A stretch of DNA of 64,000 bases from Avena insularis (lineage: Eukaryota; Streptophyta; Magnoliopsida; Poales; Poaceae), in NCBI GenBank assembly GCA_023614405.1, contig JAJUPC010000233.1:372001-436000 (forward strand), read 5' to 3'. The notes beneath the pieces are model-generated. The model had not been told where the DNA came from. It saw only the letters and a list, made by a program, of their open reading frames with translations, and did no database searches. Shown piece by piece: positions 31,545-43,744 of the stretch (position 1 is its first letter; each line of letters opens with the position of its first letter). The position numbers and the translations under genes are program-made.

Positions 31545-33690
31545 TTACCACGGAGCACCCTAAGGAGGGAAAATAGTCGGGTTCGGCTCCTTCTCGAGAC
31601 AACAGCTAGTCGAGCCATACTCTTTGTACTACTTTCCTCTTCGTTTTTTTTAAAATATGGCCAATTTGGTGGCATGAAATTCTTGGATCTGGGATCGTGA
31701 AACATCGATGTAAATTATAATGTAGATATGGCCATGACCTTAGCCGTTCGGCTTGAAATCCAAGATTGTTCATACTCATCCACAACTAACCTTAAATTCG
31801 TTTAACTTTTATCACTAACTTGTAGGTTTGAATTTTACACGGACAGTAGGAGTACATTTTACATCAAGGACCTAAAAAGGGGAAAATTACATCGAGGTCC
31901 ATTCATTTAGCATGAAGTACCCTAAAATTAAGCAAATAAAACAGTCTGGTTTGGCTCCTTCTCGAGAGAACAGATGATCGAGTCGTACTCTTCATAGTAC
32001 TTCTTCCTCTTTGTTTGTTTTCATCAAGGACCTAAAAGGGGAAAATTACATCGAGGTACAAAATTTAAGCACGAAGAACGCCTTAAAATGAAGAAAAGGA
32101 AAATAGTCAGGTTTGGCTCCTTCTCGAGAAAGAACCTGACCAAGCCATACTCTTCATAGTACTACTTCCTCTTTGTTTGTTTTTAAAATACATGGCCAAA
32201 TTTTGCATCATGCAAATTCTTTGATATGGGATCATGAATCATCAGTATAAAGTATGATGTACATATGTCCATGACCCTGGTGGTTCGGCTTGAAATGCAA
32301 GAATGTTCATACTCATTAACAACTAATAAGCTTAAATACGTTTAAATTTTATCACTTGCTTTTGTGTTCGAATTTTACAGGGACAATGGGAGTACATTTT
32401 ACAGCCATGACCTTGGTCGTTTGGCTTCGAATCCATGATTGTTCATACTCATTCACACAACTAAGCCTAAATACATTTAAATTTTACCACTTGCTTTTAT
32501 CTTCGAATTTTACATGGACGGTGGGAGTACATTTTACAGCAAGGACCTAAAAAGGGGTAAAATTACATCGAGGTCCATACTTTTAATACAAATAAAGCAC
32601 TCTAAAACTAAGCAGGGAAAACAATCATGTTTGGCTCCTTCTCGAGAGAGAAGCTAATCGAGCCATACTCTTCATACTACTTCATCTTGGTTTGTTTTCA
32701 AAATATGGCCAAATTTGGCGGCATGTAAATTCTAGGATATGTGATCATCATCAGCATAATGTATGATGTAGATATGTCCATGACCTTGGTTATTCGTCTT
32801 GAAATCCAAGAATGTTCATACCAATCGACAACAAATAATCTTAAATACGTTTTAAAAAGGTAAAATGACAACGAGGTCCATAAATTTAGCACGAAGCACC
32901 CTAAAATTAAGCAGGGAAACAGTCATGTTTTGCTCCTTCTCGTGAGAGAAGCTGATCAAGCCATAATCTTCATACTACTCCTCTTTGTTTGTTTTCAAAA
33001 TATGGTCAAATTTGGCGGCATGAAAATTCTTGGATATGGGATCACGAATCATCAACATAAAGTATGATGTAGATATGACCATGACCTTGGTTATTCGTCT
33101 TGAAATCCAAGAATCTTCATACTCATGGACAACTAATAATCTTAAATATGTTTAAAATTTTACCACTTGCTTTTAGGTTCGAATTTTACACGGATGGTGG
33201 GAGTATAATTTACACCAAGGACCTTAAAAGGGGGAAATTACATCGAGATCCTTACATTTAGCATGAACTACCCCAAAATTAAGCAAAGAAATAAAACAGT
33301 CGGGTTCGGCTCATTCTCGAGAGAGCACCTGATCGAGCCATACTCTTCATACCGCTACTTCCTATTCATTTGTTTTAAAAATATATGGCCAAATTTGGTG
33401 GCATGCAAATTCTTGGATATGGGATCATCATCAGCATAAAGTGTGATGTTGATATGGCCATGATCTTGGTCGTTCGGCTTGAAACTCCAAGAATGTCCAT
33501 ACTCATTAACAACTAATAATCTTAAATACGTTTAAATTTTACCACTTGCTTCTAGGTTCAAATTTTACACGGACGGTGGAAGTACATTTTACATCGAGGA
33601 CCTAAAAAAGGTAAAATTACATCGATGTCCATACATTTAGCACGAAGCACCCTAAAATTAAGCAAGGAAAAAAGTTGGCTAGGAAGCTTG
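31545..33690. repeat. Tandem array with a period of about 375 bp, right part
   Basis: The same landmarks as left of the Helitron recur near 31550, 31910, 32075, 32590, 32885, 33270 and 33640. Some monomers are shortened (near 32030 and 32400), so deletions between monomers have occurred. Confidence 0.9.
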
Positions 33691-34799
33691 AGAACTCATA
33701 AAACTTGGTAATCAATCGTAAGTGTATCAAGGTCCATGCTTTGTCTGAAAACTAGGGTTGTTGTTGTAGTACTCTGAGCCATTTTTCTTCGTACTTGCTT
33801 ATAGAAAAAATCTTGTTGCTTTCAGTTTCATTGTTCCTATAAGTTGGAACCTGTGGTTGCCACTATTTTTCACCTTGTCAAGATGCACACATCTACCAAA
33901 TATGGGATAATTACAATACAATATGATGTGCATATGGTTGTTACCTTTGTCGTTCGGCTTGAAACCCAAGAGTTTTCATACACCGTGGGCCATATATATT
34001 GTGTAACTATTTTTTTGTAATTTATGATGACTCACGGTTATTAATTATTTTTCAGTGCAAATAGTAGTACACGCAAGAGGACGCCATGAAGAAGACTTCA
34101 TTTTTAGGTTTTCATTATTTTTGTTCATAGCTAGTGAGGATCAAATTATCAACATGCATATTCGTAGCAAGAATTTTAATCCTATAGAACTCTCGTTGGT
34201 TTTTAAAGTATTGACCGCCTCGGTACCATAAAGACTCAAAGGATGTTTGTAACTTTTTAAGAGCATTCTATCATGTTTACTTGTAGTTCAAATTTAAAAT
34301 GATTTTTTATTCCTAAATTTTGGAAACTCCCAGTACCGGTAGCATTATTGTTGACCATGCCAAGATACACTCATCTACCAAATATGGGAACATTACCATA
34401 AAGTATGTTGTACATATATATAAGGCCATTTAGCTGGTCTTTCGGCCTGAAGCCTAAGGATATGTTCATACATGGCAACCCATATTTTCAATTACATTTT
34501 TATATGTGAATTCTCTTGATAATAATCATTTTTCACAGCAAGTAGGAGAAGTAAGAGGTCACTGTGCAATGTTTTTTATTGTTTTCAAATAAATGACAAA
34601 TTTTGTACATGCAAATGCTTAGCAAGAAGTTGAATCCAACAAATTCATTGGTTTCCGATATATTGACAGTTTGGGTACGGTGTGGGTACCTTCAAAAGAT
34701 ACTTGTATAACTTTAAGAGCAATCTACTACTTACTCATAGTTCAAATTTTATCTAACATTGATAAATTAGGTTAAATTAGTTTAATAATGTGAAGTTCA
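33691..34799. repeat. Strongly diverged continuation of the array
   Basis: From about 33880 to 34790 two weak copies remain, spaced about 480 bp, marked by CATCTACCAAATATGGGA (33892 and 34373), TCGTTCGGCTTGAAACCCAAG versus TCTTTCGGCCTGAAGCCTAAG, and a later GTAC-rich part. No gene is visible. The Tekay-like LTR begins at 34800. Confidence 0.55.
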
Positions 34800-37700
34800 T
34801 GTCAACACCCGGATTTTTAATCCCAGATGCCCGTTATGCCATACCTCGCAATCCCAGGATTACCATTTTTGCGAGACATAACGGATTGGATATCATAGTA
34901 CATCATCCATTACAAAACCATACATAAGGTTTTACACAAATAAGGATCTCATGATCCAGTCTTTAATACAACAAGCAGCGGAAATAAACGATAGTGTAGC
35001 GGTGGGGTCCATCTTCAGGGGCACAGGCAATGCTGACGAAGGCAGATAGTCCTAGTTATCATAGTCGTCCTGCTGACCATCATCTTGATAATCTCCTTCA
35101 TAGTCTGTCCATGATAATAGCCAGGGACAAAAGCCATGAGTACTCTTTAAGTACTCACAAACTACTACTAGCAAGGGTTATACTTCTAAGTTAAAGTGCT
35201 GAATTGAAAGAATAACTATCAATTTAAGTTTGAAACCTAAGCTGAGTTCTGAAACAAGAAAAGATAAATAAAAAGTCTAGAATCACTTAAGTTGGGAAGC
35301 TATTTTCATCTACACAACCCTGTTGTGGTCAAATCAAGGTTCATCATTCATTTCAAGTTATTTAGAAAACATCTGACAACGAAACAGTATGGCCATTCCA
35401 ACTGTCCATAACATGACGCTGACTATTCGAATAGTTTGACACTCTGCAGAGGTGGTACACTTTTACCACAAGATTCGATACATCTGTCAAGGATAACCCT
35501 GAATCATCATACTTGGTATGCAGATAATCAAACATAACCTTCCCTTTACACACCCTAGTACAAGCACCTCTCCTATGAGCATGGCCTCCCAACCATGACC
35601 ATCAGTCATCTTGGGCACTGCATAGGTGGACATCATTGAGAGGTAGCCTCAGCTCAAACCTCTCCCGTGAGGGAACTAATACTAATGCATATAAATTTCT
35701 AGCTAAGCCTTACCCAATTCAGGTAATGTGGTTGTACGGTAAATTTGGAATGGTATCGCATCCGAATCCAACCATCAGTTTTATAAAAAGGGTTAAGGCT
35801 CATGCCTCATCATTTTCCTCATCATAAACCAATTGTGTTTCTCAACACATGTCAAAACATCTCAATAGAATGACTCATCATTCCAAGGTTTTCATAACTC
35901 ATTTTCACCAAGTGTTCCCATCTAAAGTGACTCAAGTTTGATCTATGCTAAAACACTAGGTTAAGAGTGTTCACTAAGGTGGAAAGGTGGGATCAATCTC
36001 ATGCCATAGAATGACATCTAAGGGTTTCTAATTAGTTCAAGTTTTATACTCTTTATGCTACCTTCAAAATTAATTAAAGAACTTTGTGTAAACTAAGGGG
36101 GTGTGATCAAAGTCTGCTTAAGGCATCTTTACTAAACTATCTAGTTTTATTCTAGCTTGCTACAATAGCTTACTAAAGCATGTTTTCAAGGGTTAGCTTG
36201 CCACTAATAGCTTGCCTTGGTTGGTGCAGTGGTTGAAGTTTTCTTCTTCTTCTTCTTCTTGGTAGAACTCCTCCTCCTCGAAGGCTTGGTCGGTACTAGC
36301 GTCTAGAAATACATAGGGAGTGCACAATCACCAAGCAATACTTAACTTAGGATAAGTAGTATTCTAAACCACACAAGTGATGATCTATTATCATCCCAAA
36401 CATCACAAGTTTTAATTCAATAGTTTCAACCTTTTTATTTTGGAAAAGTAATTTCTACTCATTGAAATATTAACTACACTTTAATATTCACCACCAAAAT
36501 ATGGGATCATGTGGACACATGTCCTCACCACATATTCTAACATGTGGGAATGAGATTTAAAGGTTGGATCAATATTACTTTGGTTTAAGTTTATTATTTA
36601 ATGATTTAAAGTGACTAGAAATGCCTATATAGCATTATTTTGGTACTAGTCCAAAGTCACTGCCTGTAAACCTTAATATTATTACATATTTGGATAGATA
36701 TGATGAAATGTGATTTTTGAGAGTTGGAATCAACTCAAAAGCTATCTTGGTTGATTTTACAAAAATGTTTCAAGTTGCAAAATCTTCTGTCTTCTTATTT
36801 TTATTAGGAGAAATCTATAACTCTAAATGAATTAAATCCAACGGTCTTGGATAGAGCATTTCAATACCTTTTAGACAAAATTAGTTTCATGTAATTTGGA
36901 TTTGTCAAACTCCCAGAATTGAATTTTGAAACACTGGACAGAAACTATATTCTAACTAAAAAGAAAAACCTAGATTTGAATCTACGGGCTTGCACGGGAA
37001 AGGAAATGGGCCGGCCCAGTGGCGCAGACTGAGGCTCAGCTGACAGGGGTCCCACTGGTCAGCTGACACTTAAACGCTTGAGCTGATGTGTGGGCGTGCG
37101 ATTAGAGGCTAGATCTACGAGGTGAGGCAATGACGGGTCGCTTTCGAACCCTAGCGGCTCGGTGGGGGTCTACTGGGGGCGTACAAGGGCTCTAGCGGGG
37201 TCGGCAATGCGGGCGAACAAAGTGGAAGGCGATGGCGAGGCGATGCGTGGTCGCGGCGGAGCTTGGGGTGGCCGGAATCAACGGCACCCTTCTTCTCGAG
37301 CGGCAGCTCGGCTCCAATTCGGCGAGCTGCTCCACTTGCTCCGGCGAGGAGTGGTTGAGGTTCAGAGAGGTGAGGGGAGTGGAAAGGTGTGAGTCTTTGG
37401 TGCTGGGGAGGGCTCTTTTTATAGGCTCGACGGTGAGACCGAGCGGGATGGGCGGTCGACGGTGGCGACATGGCTACGGTGAGCTAGCGGCATGGCTGGG
37501 GATGGCGATCGATGGGCGGTCCCCTGGCGGTGCTCTAGCACTTCAATGCGGCCGTAGGGGCGGTGTCATGCGGTCGGGGTGAGGTGGCGCTCTGAGAGGC
37601 AGAGGCGGCGGTGTCCACGGCGAGCGGTGGTTATGGGGCTTTGGGCGGTGAACAGGGGTGTCTGGGGTGTTCTCCAGGTCGGCGGCAGGCTGGGTGCGTG

Positions 37701-38629
37701 GCTGGTGTCGGCGGCTTGTGGCAGTGGCAGTTTCTCCTCGGTGGTCCATGGCTGCTCTTGGCTCGGGCAAGGGACAGAGAGGGGCGGTGCGGCGTTGGCT
37801 ACCTCCTAGACATGGCGAGGGAAGGGGGAGTGGTCTGCTGTGGTGGTTGCAAGGTTGGCCGGCAAGGGTGGTGCTCGGCATGGCATGGCATTGCCACTAG
37901 GGCATAGGGGATGGGCTGGAATTGGCATGGTTTGATCAAAGGGGGACAAAGGGATTAAATGGAGATCAAATGGGGGCAAAACCCTGTTCCAAACGGTGAG
38001 CTAGGATTAGAGTTATGATTCTGCCTGCCAAGTGTTTGATGAAATGGCCGCAAGAGAAAAAGTTTTGAATTTTGAGTTCAAAATTTTTGGGTGATCTCCA
38101 CTATTGCTAGGTAGTCTCTGGTTGCAAGGGTTTTGAAAATGGAGCTCAATTACATGGTTTTTGAAATAGGGGTGATCTATGCATATGCATTAGATTCAAT
38201 TTTGAACTGCCATTTAAAATAGTTTCCAGAATGTTTTTAGAAGATCAAAAGGTGGGCCTTGGTACCTCATTATGTGTACTAGCAAGGGGTGTAAAGATCC
38301 ATACTTGTTTCTGTTAAGAAATGAGTACTAGGAATAGCCAAAGTAGGCATGAGAGTTAAATTTGGCCAAATGACCATTCCTTCATTTTAATTATTTTTTA
38401 TTTGATTTCTTTTAGGAAAAGTTTGGGAAGGATGTAGATGATGTTTAAATCACCTAAGAAACATTTTAGAAGCAAAGGATCACACAATCATGGCAATTCA
38501 AAACAACTCCTATTTTAAATGCACACATATATGAATGCTTTCATTTTAAATTTGGAAAAGTTTTTGTTAATCCTAAATTTGGATGATTTGATCTTTGATA
38601 CTCTTGGATTGAAGTTTTGGGATGTTACA
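34800..38629 (-). repeat. 3' LTR of Tekay-like copy 1 (3830 bp)
   Basis: On the plus strand it starts TGTCAACACCCGG and ends GATGTTACA. It contains (TTC)6 near 36241, while the other LTR has about eleven repeats at the same place. Confidence 0.92.
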
Positions 38630-38645
38630 AACCTTCCCCCCTTAA
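38630..38645 (-). other. Polypurine tract of copy 1
   Basis: On the minus strand TTTAAGGGGGGAAGGTT directly precedes the 3' LTR start TGTAACA. It follows CGGGACGAGATTTTA-type sequence, as in Tekay-lineage elements. Confidence 0.85.
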
Positions 38646-38676
38646 ATAAAATCTCGTCCCGACATTTACAAGAAAA

Positions 38677-41321
38677 CTAGGAACTAAAGAGATTTGGGAA
38701 CTCTGTCCTAATGTAATCCTCGTGCTCCCAAGTGGCTTTCTCCTCGGTATGGTTGCTCCACTAAATCTTGAGAAACTTGATACTCCTGGTCCTGGTGGTT
38801 CTGTAGGCTTCCTCTAAGATACGAATGGGCACTTCCCGATAGGTCAGGTCATTGTTGATTTTCACTGCTCTGTGATCGATATTCTTGAAAACTTCAGTCT
38901 TCTCAGGCACTTCCAAGCATTTGCGAAGTAACGAGATATGGAACACATTGTGGATGGCTGACATATCTTGAGTTCAGTTGATCGATACTTCTCTGGCGGT
39001 TCGAATCTTGAAAGGTCCGATATATCAGAGCTAACTTTCCCTTGACTAAAGCGTTGAGTTCCTTCAATGATGAAACCTTGAGATATCTGAAATCTCCGAC
39101 ATTGAAAGTCAGGTCTCTTCTTCTCTTGTCGATAACTCTTACATGCGGATTGGGTGGTCTTGAGGTGCTCATGAACTTTGTGAACTTTCTCTTCTGCTTC
39201 TCGGAGAATGTCGGGTCCAAAGATCTGACTCTCTCCGACTTGTGACCAATTCAAAGGGGTACAACACTTTCTTCTGTATAGGAATTCAAAGGGTGCCATC
39301 TGCAAACTAGCTTGATAACTATTGTTATATGAGAATTCTACGAAGGGCAGGCAGTCTTCCCATTTTGATCCGTATTCCAACACACAAGCTCTAAGCATAT
39401 CCTCCAAGATCTGGTTGACTCTCTCTCGTCCATCCATCATTTGCGGGTGATAAGCGGTACTGAAATTCAACTTGGTTCACCTTCCTGAACTTTCTGCCAA
39501 AATCTTGAAGTAAACTGGGTTCCTCGATCTGATACGATGGTCTTGGGGGTCCCATGCAGACTAACAATTCTAGCAATGTACAGTTCTGCTAGCTTTGCAC
39601 TTTGGTAGGTCATCTTGACGGGTATGAAGTGGGCTACCTTGGATAGTCTATCAACTATGACCCAGATTGAGTCATTTCCCCTACTAGAAGTAGGTAAACC
39701 GGTGATAAAGTCCATTCCGACGGAATCCCATTTCCATTCCGGAATTTGCAATGGTTGCAACAATCCTGCAGATCTCTGATGCTCCGCTTTGACTCTTTGA
39801 CAAATGTCACATTTGGCGATGTAGCTTCCGATCTCTCTCTTCATCTTGTGCCACCAAAATTGCTCTTTCAAATCCTGATACATCTTTGTTCCTCCGGGGT
39901 GGATAGAATAAAGAGTATCATGAGCTTCCTTCAGCTCCGAATCTGCTGGTACACAGATACGACCCTTGTACCACAATACACCTTCTTCGTCTTTAGTGAA
40001 TCCAGGTACTTTGCCTGTACCAATATGATGTTTGATCCCGTCGATACTTTCATTCCCCTTCTGGGCTTCCTTAATTTGGCTAATCAACGTGGGTTGAAGT
40101 TCAATGATAGCTAAGAATACTTTGCTAACTAACTCAGTCCTGAACTGCTCCAACTCCGCATACAAACTTGGTTGCTTCTCTTTGATCATGGTGTTAAGCC
40201 TACACGGCAATCTGCTAAGAGCATCCGCAACCACGTTGGCTTTGCCGGGGTGATAGTGAATGTCAAGGTCATAATCCTTGATTAACTCTATCCATCTTCT
40301 TTGCCTCATATTCACCTCCTTCTGGGTGAAGATATACTTCAAGCTCTTATGATCTGAGTAAATCTCACAATGATTACCCATCAAATAATGACGCCATGTC
40401 TTCAACTCTAGAACCACAGCTGCTAGCTCAAGATCATGGGTCGGATAGTTCTGCTCATGCTGCTTCAGTTGTCGAGACAGATGCGCGATGACTTTGCCTT
40501 CTTGCATCAATACACATCCTAGACCAATCTTGGATGCATACCTGAGCTCCAGTCAACTGATCAAATAGATCCTCTATCTTTGGCAAGGGGTACTTGTTCT
40601 TGATGGTGACCTCATTCAACTTTCTGTAGTCTGTACACAGACGGTTGCCTCCATCTTTCTTGTCGACGAATAACACGGGTGATCTCCATGGCGATGCACT
40701 TGGCTGAATCAAGCCTGTTGCTAACATGGCATCCAACTGCTTCTTCAGTTCTACTAACTCCGAGGGGTTCATGGTATAGGGTCTCTGGGCTATAGGTCCG
40801 GTTCCGGGGATTAGTTCGATAATGAACTCTATATCCCTATCCGGGGGCATACCTGGCAATTCATCTGGGAATACGTCGGGGTATTCACAGACTACTCTGA
40901 CTTGGTCAATGGTAGGCAGGGCTACACTCTTGTTGCACTTGAATTGACGGGGTAAGGTTTCGTTGATATGCTCTACTGTTACTCCAGAACTACTGGTCAT
41001 GGTGATGGCTTTCTTAGCACAGTCTATCAGTCCTTTATGCCTTGACATCCAGTCCATACCTAGTACTACTTCCAAACCTTTGGTTCCAAGTACAATTAGG
41101 TTGGCATAAAAATCTATCCCATGTATTCTGATAGGTACAGCTTTGCAAATTTTTCTAGCTTTTGTAGTTGAACCGGGGATTTGAACTATCATGACATGCT
41201 TCAGGTTGGTTGGGCGAATCTTACTAGTGCATACAAATTCTTCGGTGACAAATGAATGCGATGCTCCAGAATCAAACAATACTCTTGCTAAAACTGAGTT
41301 GACAGAAAACATACCCAGCAC
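38677..41321 (-). pseudogene. pol remnant: protease, partial RT, RNase H, integrase, chromodomain-like end
   Basis: The order on the minus strand is as follows. An aspartic protease has [10 protein letters not shown] (about 41280). The N-terminal RT part has [11 protein letters not shown] and [13 protein letters not shown] up to DQLTGAQV (about 40550). Then RNase H follows directly, frameshifted, from the [11 protein letters not shown] region and with SDHKSLKY and [13 protein letters not shown]. The integrase has an [11 protein letters not shown] zinc-type start, CDICQ, a DFITGLP core and [11 protein letters not shown] broken C-terminal part and ISLLRKC with WSNHT follow, ending at 38677. The whole RT palm with the YxDD box is absent. 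Several frameshifts lie between 39470 and 38900. Intact pol makes the enzymes for reverse transcription and integration. This copy cannot do so. Confidence 0.9.
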
Positions 41322-41430
41322 TACATCTGGTGCTTCTTAGGCTTCTTCTGCGTTCATGTGGAAGAGACGACCGTTCTTGATTGTCTTGGGTTCCACAGGG
41401 CAAATCTCTCTGCAGTTGAACACGACGCTG

Positions 41431-42491
41431 CTACTGAGCTGGGGCATTCACAGGGGCATTGGCGGCAGTCTTCTTGGGACACTCATTGGAGTAGTGACCC
41501 TTCACTCCACACTCGAAACAAGTGATCTGGGACTTGTCCTTGACTGCAACAGGTACAGCATTGCTGCCAGTTCTGGGGGTAGTGTTGTTGTTGTTGCTCT
41601 TGGGAGGGGCACGGTTGAAGTTGTTGGCATTGCCGGAGTTGTGATTGTTTCCTTCGGGCTTCACATTTCCTCCGCTGCGGTTGGGGTAGCTTGGGTGAGA
41701 ATTTGGGGGTCGGTTGTTCCTTGGTGCATATCCTGGTGAGGGTTGGGGCCAGTACTTCGGTGACTCTTGGATCCAGATGCTGCATCATCTGACGCTTGCG
41801 GTTGTCGTTTTCTGGTTAATCTTCCTTCCATCTGAATGGCGAGTCGACTAGCTCTTCAAGATCCTGAAGCGGATGTTGGCGAGACGATCTGCATCTCATC
41901 ATGTAATCCGTTTAACAATCTCTATATCTTCTTGGCCTCTGAGTAGATTTCTTCCGCTGCATATCAGGCAACTGACAAGAATTTGTAACGGTACTCCCTC
42001 TGATCAATCTCCTTGCTTTAGTTCACGAATTCATCTCTCATCCTGTTGACAAGACCTTGCGGCGTGGGTGCTGAACTTGACCTTGAATGCTTCCCGGTCA
42101 TCTGGCCATGGTTCATGTTGCGGCTATTCCACCAAGCTCTTGCATGTCCCGCCAGATAGTGAGTGGCAAAGAGAACTTTCTCATTCTCATCAACTCCTGC
42201 AACCTCTAGGTTGTTTTCCATGGTCTGTAACCAGTCATCAGCATCTAATGGGTTTTCAGATTGGTTGAAGATTGGGGAATTGGTGTTCTGAAAGTTTTTG
42301 AGTTTAGATCCATGGTGATCCTGATTTCCATGTCCTTGGTTGTTGAGAGCCATTTGGGCGATCTGCTGCAATGTTGCTAAGTTGGCTTGACGTTCGGCCC
42401 TGCTTGCTTCACGGTCCGCGATGAGATTCTGCAAGATCTGCAACATTGGGTCCTGCGATGAGCTGCTCCCTCCTTGGTTTCCACGAGTCAT
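41431..42491 (-). pseudogene. gag remnant with zinc knuckle
   Basis: The gag frame starts at an ATG at 42491 (MTRGNQGGSSSSQDP). It has an N-terminal helix-rich part with DREASRAERQANLATLQQIA and the capsid motif with NPLDADDWLQTME and YLAGHARAWW. It is broken at 42018 and again by several stops to about 41790. A CCHC zinc knuckle (CFECGVKGHYSNEC, fitting C-x2-C-x4-H-x4-C) is found near 41530. Gag packages the element RNA. The breaks make this copy non-functional. Confidence 0.85.
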
Positions 42492-42735
42492 CTGAAGATT
42501 GAGATAGATATAGGGGTAAGAGGGAAATTCTAAGGTTCATGGTTTTGGATTTTCAAAGCTACAACTTTGAGTTAGACTCAGTTTTTTTTTTCAACTAACT
42601 TCATTCTCATTCATGCAAGCAAGAACACGATACAACACACACCACAACAATCAAAGGGGGAAACCAGATGGTTTGAAGAACCATTCTGCAAGCTATGATA
42701 CAATGAGATGATACATCTCATGCTACGACAGTGCT

Positions 42736-43513
42736 CTAGTGCATCTTCTCATCGTCGATGAACTCGGAGTCTTCATCATCAGTGTAGAAGTCCACAACAT
42801 CCTCTGCTAGAAAATCGTCCTCGTTGCTGAGGTACGAATCCATATCTCCCTGGATGTCTTCTCCTTCATCATCTTCTTCCTTGGCGGCAAGCGAGCTTCC
42901 TGCTCCTTGACGGTCTTCTCGAGGTCGGCCACTTTCTTGCGAAGACGGGCGATGGTGCGATCCTTCTTTGCACGCTGGCGACGGAGAGACTGGCGATCTT
43001 GGACAAGCAGTGTGAAAGTCTGGCCTTCTGGTCGGCAATTGCACGGTTCTGATTGGCTAACTCTCTGGCATTGTCCAGTTCCTGCTGTCGGTCATGAAGC
43101 AAGAAGTCAAGGTTCTCCACTTGGCGCCTCAACTCTGGGTGACTTGGCATCTCCACCGGCATTCCCATGAAGTCACGTCTTGCATAGTGGGCAAAACGGG
43201 TTCCTTGAATCTTGTTGACGCTGAGGGCACATAGACGTGCGAGAGCTTCATGCATTGCCCTGGCGAATCCATCTAGCAAGTTGTTCTCTCTCACAGAGAA
43301 CTGAATTCTCCCGGAAGTTGGTGCTTCAATGCTCCCTCGAAGATCTGCGGTGACTAGCCATTGTAGGTCTCCTCCTGGGGGTCCTGGAAGTTGAGCTCCA
43401 AGAAACTCCGGATGTGGGCGTCCCAAAAATTCTGACAGTGAATCCAGATCCCTCTCGAAGATCAGCTGACCTTCGTTTCCCAACTGGTAAAACTTGCTAA
43501 ACTGAGTCTCCAT
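42736..43513 (-). pseudogene. Extra open frame between 5' LTR and gag, coiled-coil and acidic tail
   Basis: A frame starts with METQFSKFYQL at 43513 and is open for 214 codons. It has an N-terminal domain I do not recognise (with GPPGGDLQWLVTADLRGS), then a helical part with LLHDRQQELDNARELANQN. The coiled-coil seems to continue in another frame (RRQRAKKDRTIARLRKKVAD). A strongly acidic tail ending DDEDSEFIDDEKMH* (42736) follows in a third. Two frameshifts separate the parts. The position between the primer site and gag, in the same sense as gag, marks it as an additional frame of the element. Its function is unknown. Confidence 0.6.
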
Positions 43514-43729
43514 CTACAAGAATTTAGGATGAGGAAATTAGTGAAGTGATCAAGTGTGTCAAATTTTAAGTAGTAATGTAAGAATTTTGAGGAACATGTA
43601 TTTTTGAGAAAGAATGAGTTCACAAGGGTAAGAGAGGAAATATTTTTTCGTAAATACTCACTTTGGTTTTGAAGCTAAGTTTTTGGGTTTGGACGTCCAT
43701 TATAACTAGGGTCTCCTATAGTCAGGATG

Positions 43730-43741
43730 GCTCTAATACCA
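43730..43741 (-). other. Primer-binding site of copy 1 (tRNA-iMet type)
   Basis: On the minus strand TGGTATTAGAGC follows the 5' LTR by three bases. It matches the initiator tRNA-Met complement TGGTATCAGAGC with one change. Confidence 0.85.
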
Positions 43742-43744
43742 ACT

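Noticed and set aside
27131..33690. CRISPR-like array interpretation of the 375-bp repeats
   Set aside because: The repeat is far too long, has no unique spacers, and the context is a plant nuclear genome.
37151..37907. Open frames in the GC-rich LTR segment of the Tekay-like element (also 46180-47070)
   Set aside because: They are shadow frames in a GC-rich promoter-leader region, are not conserved between sister LTRs, and have no domain.
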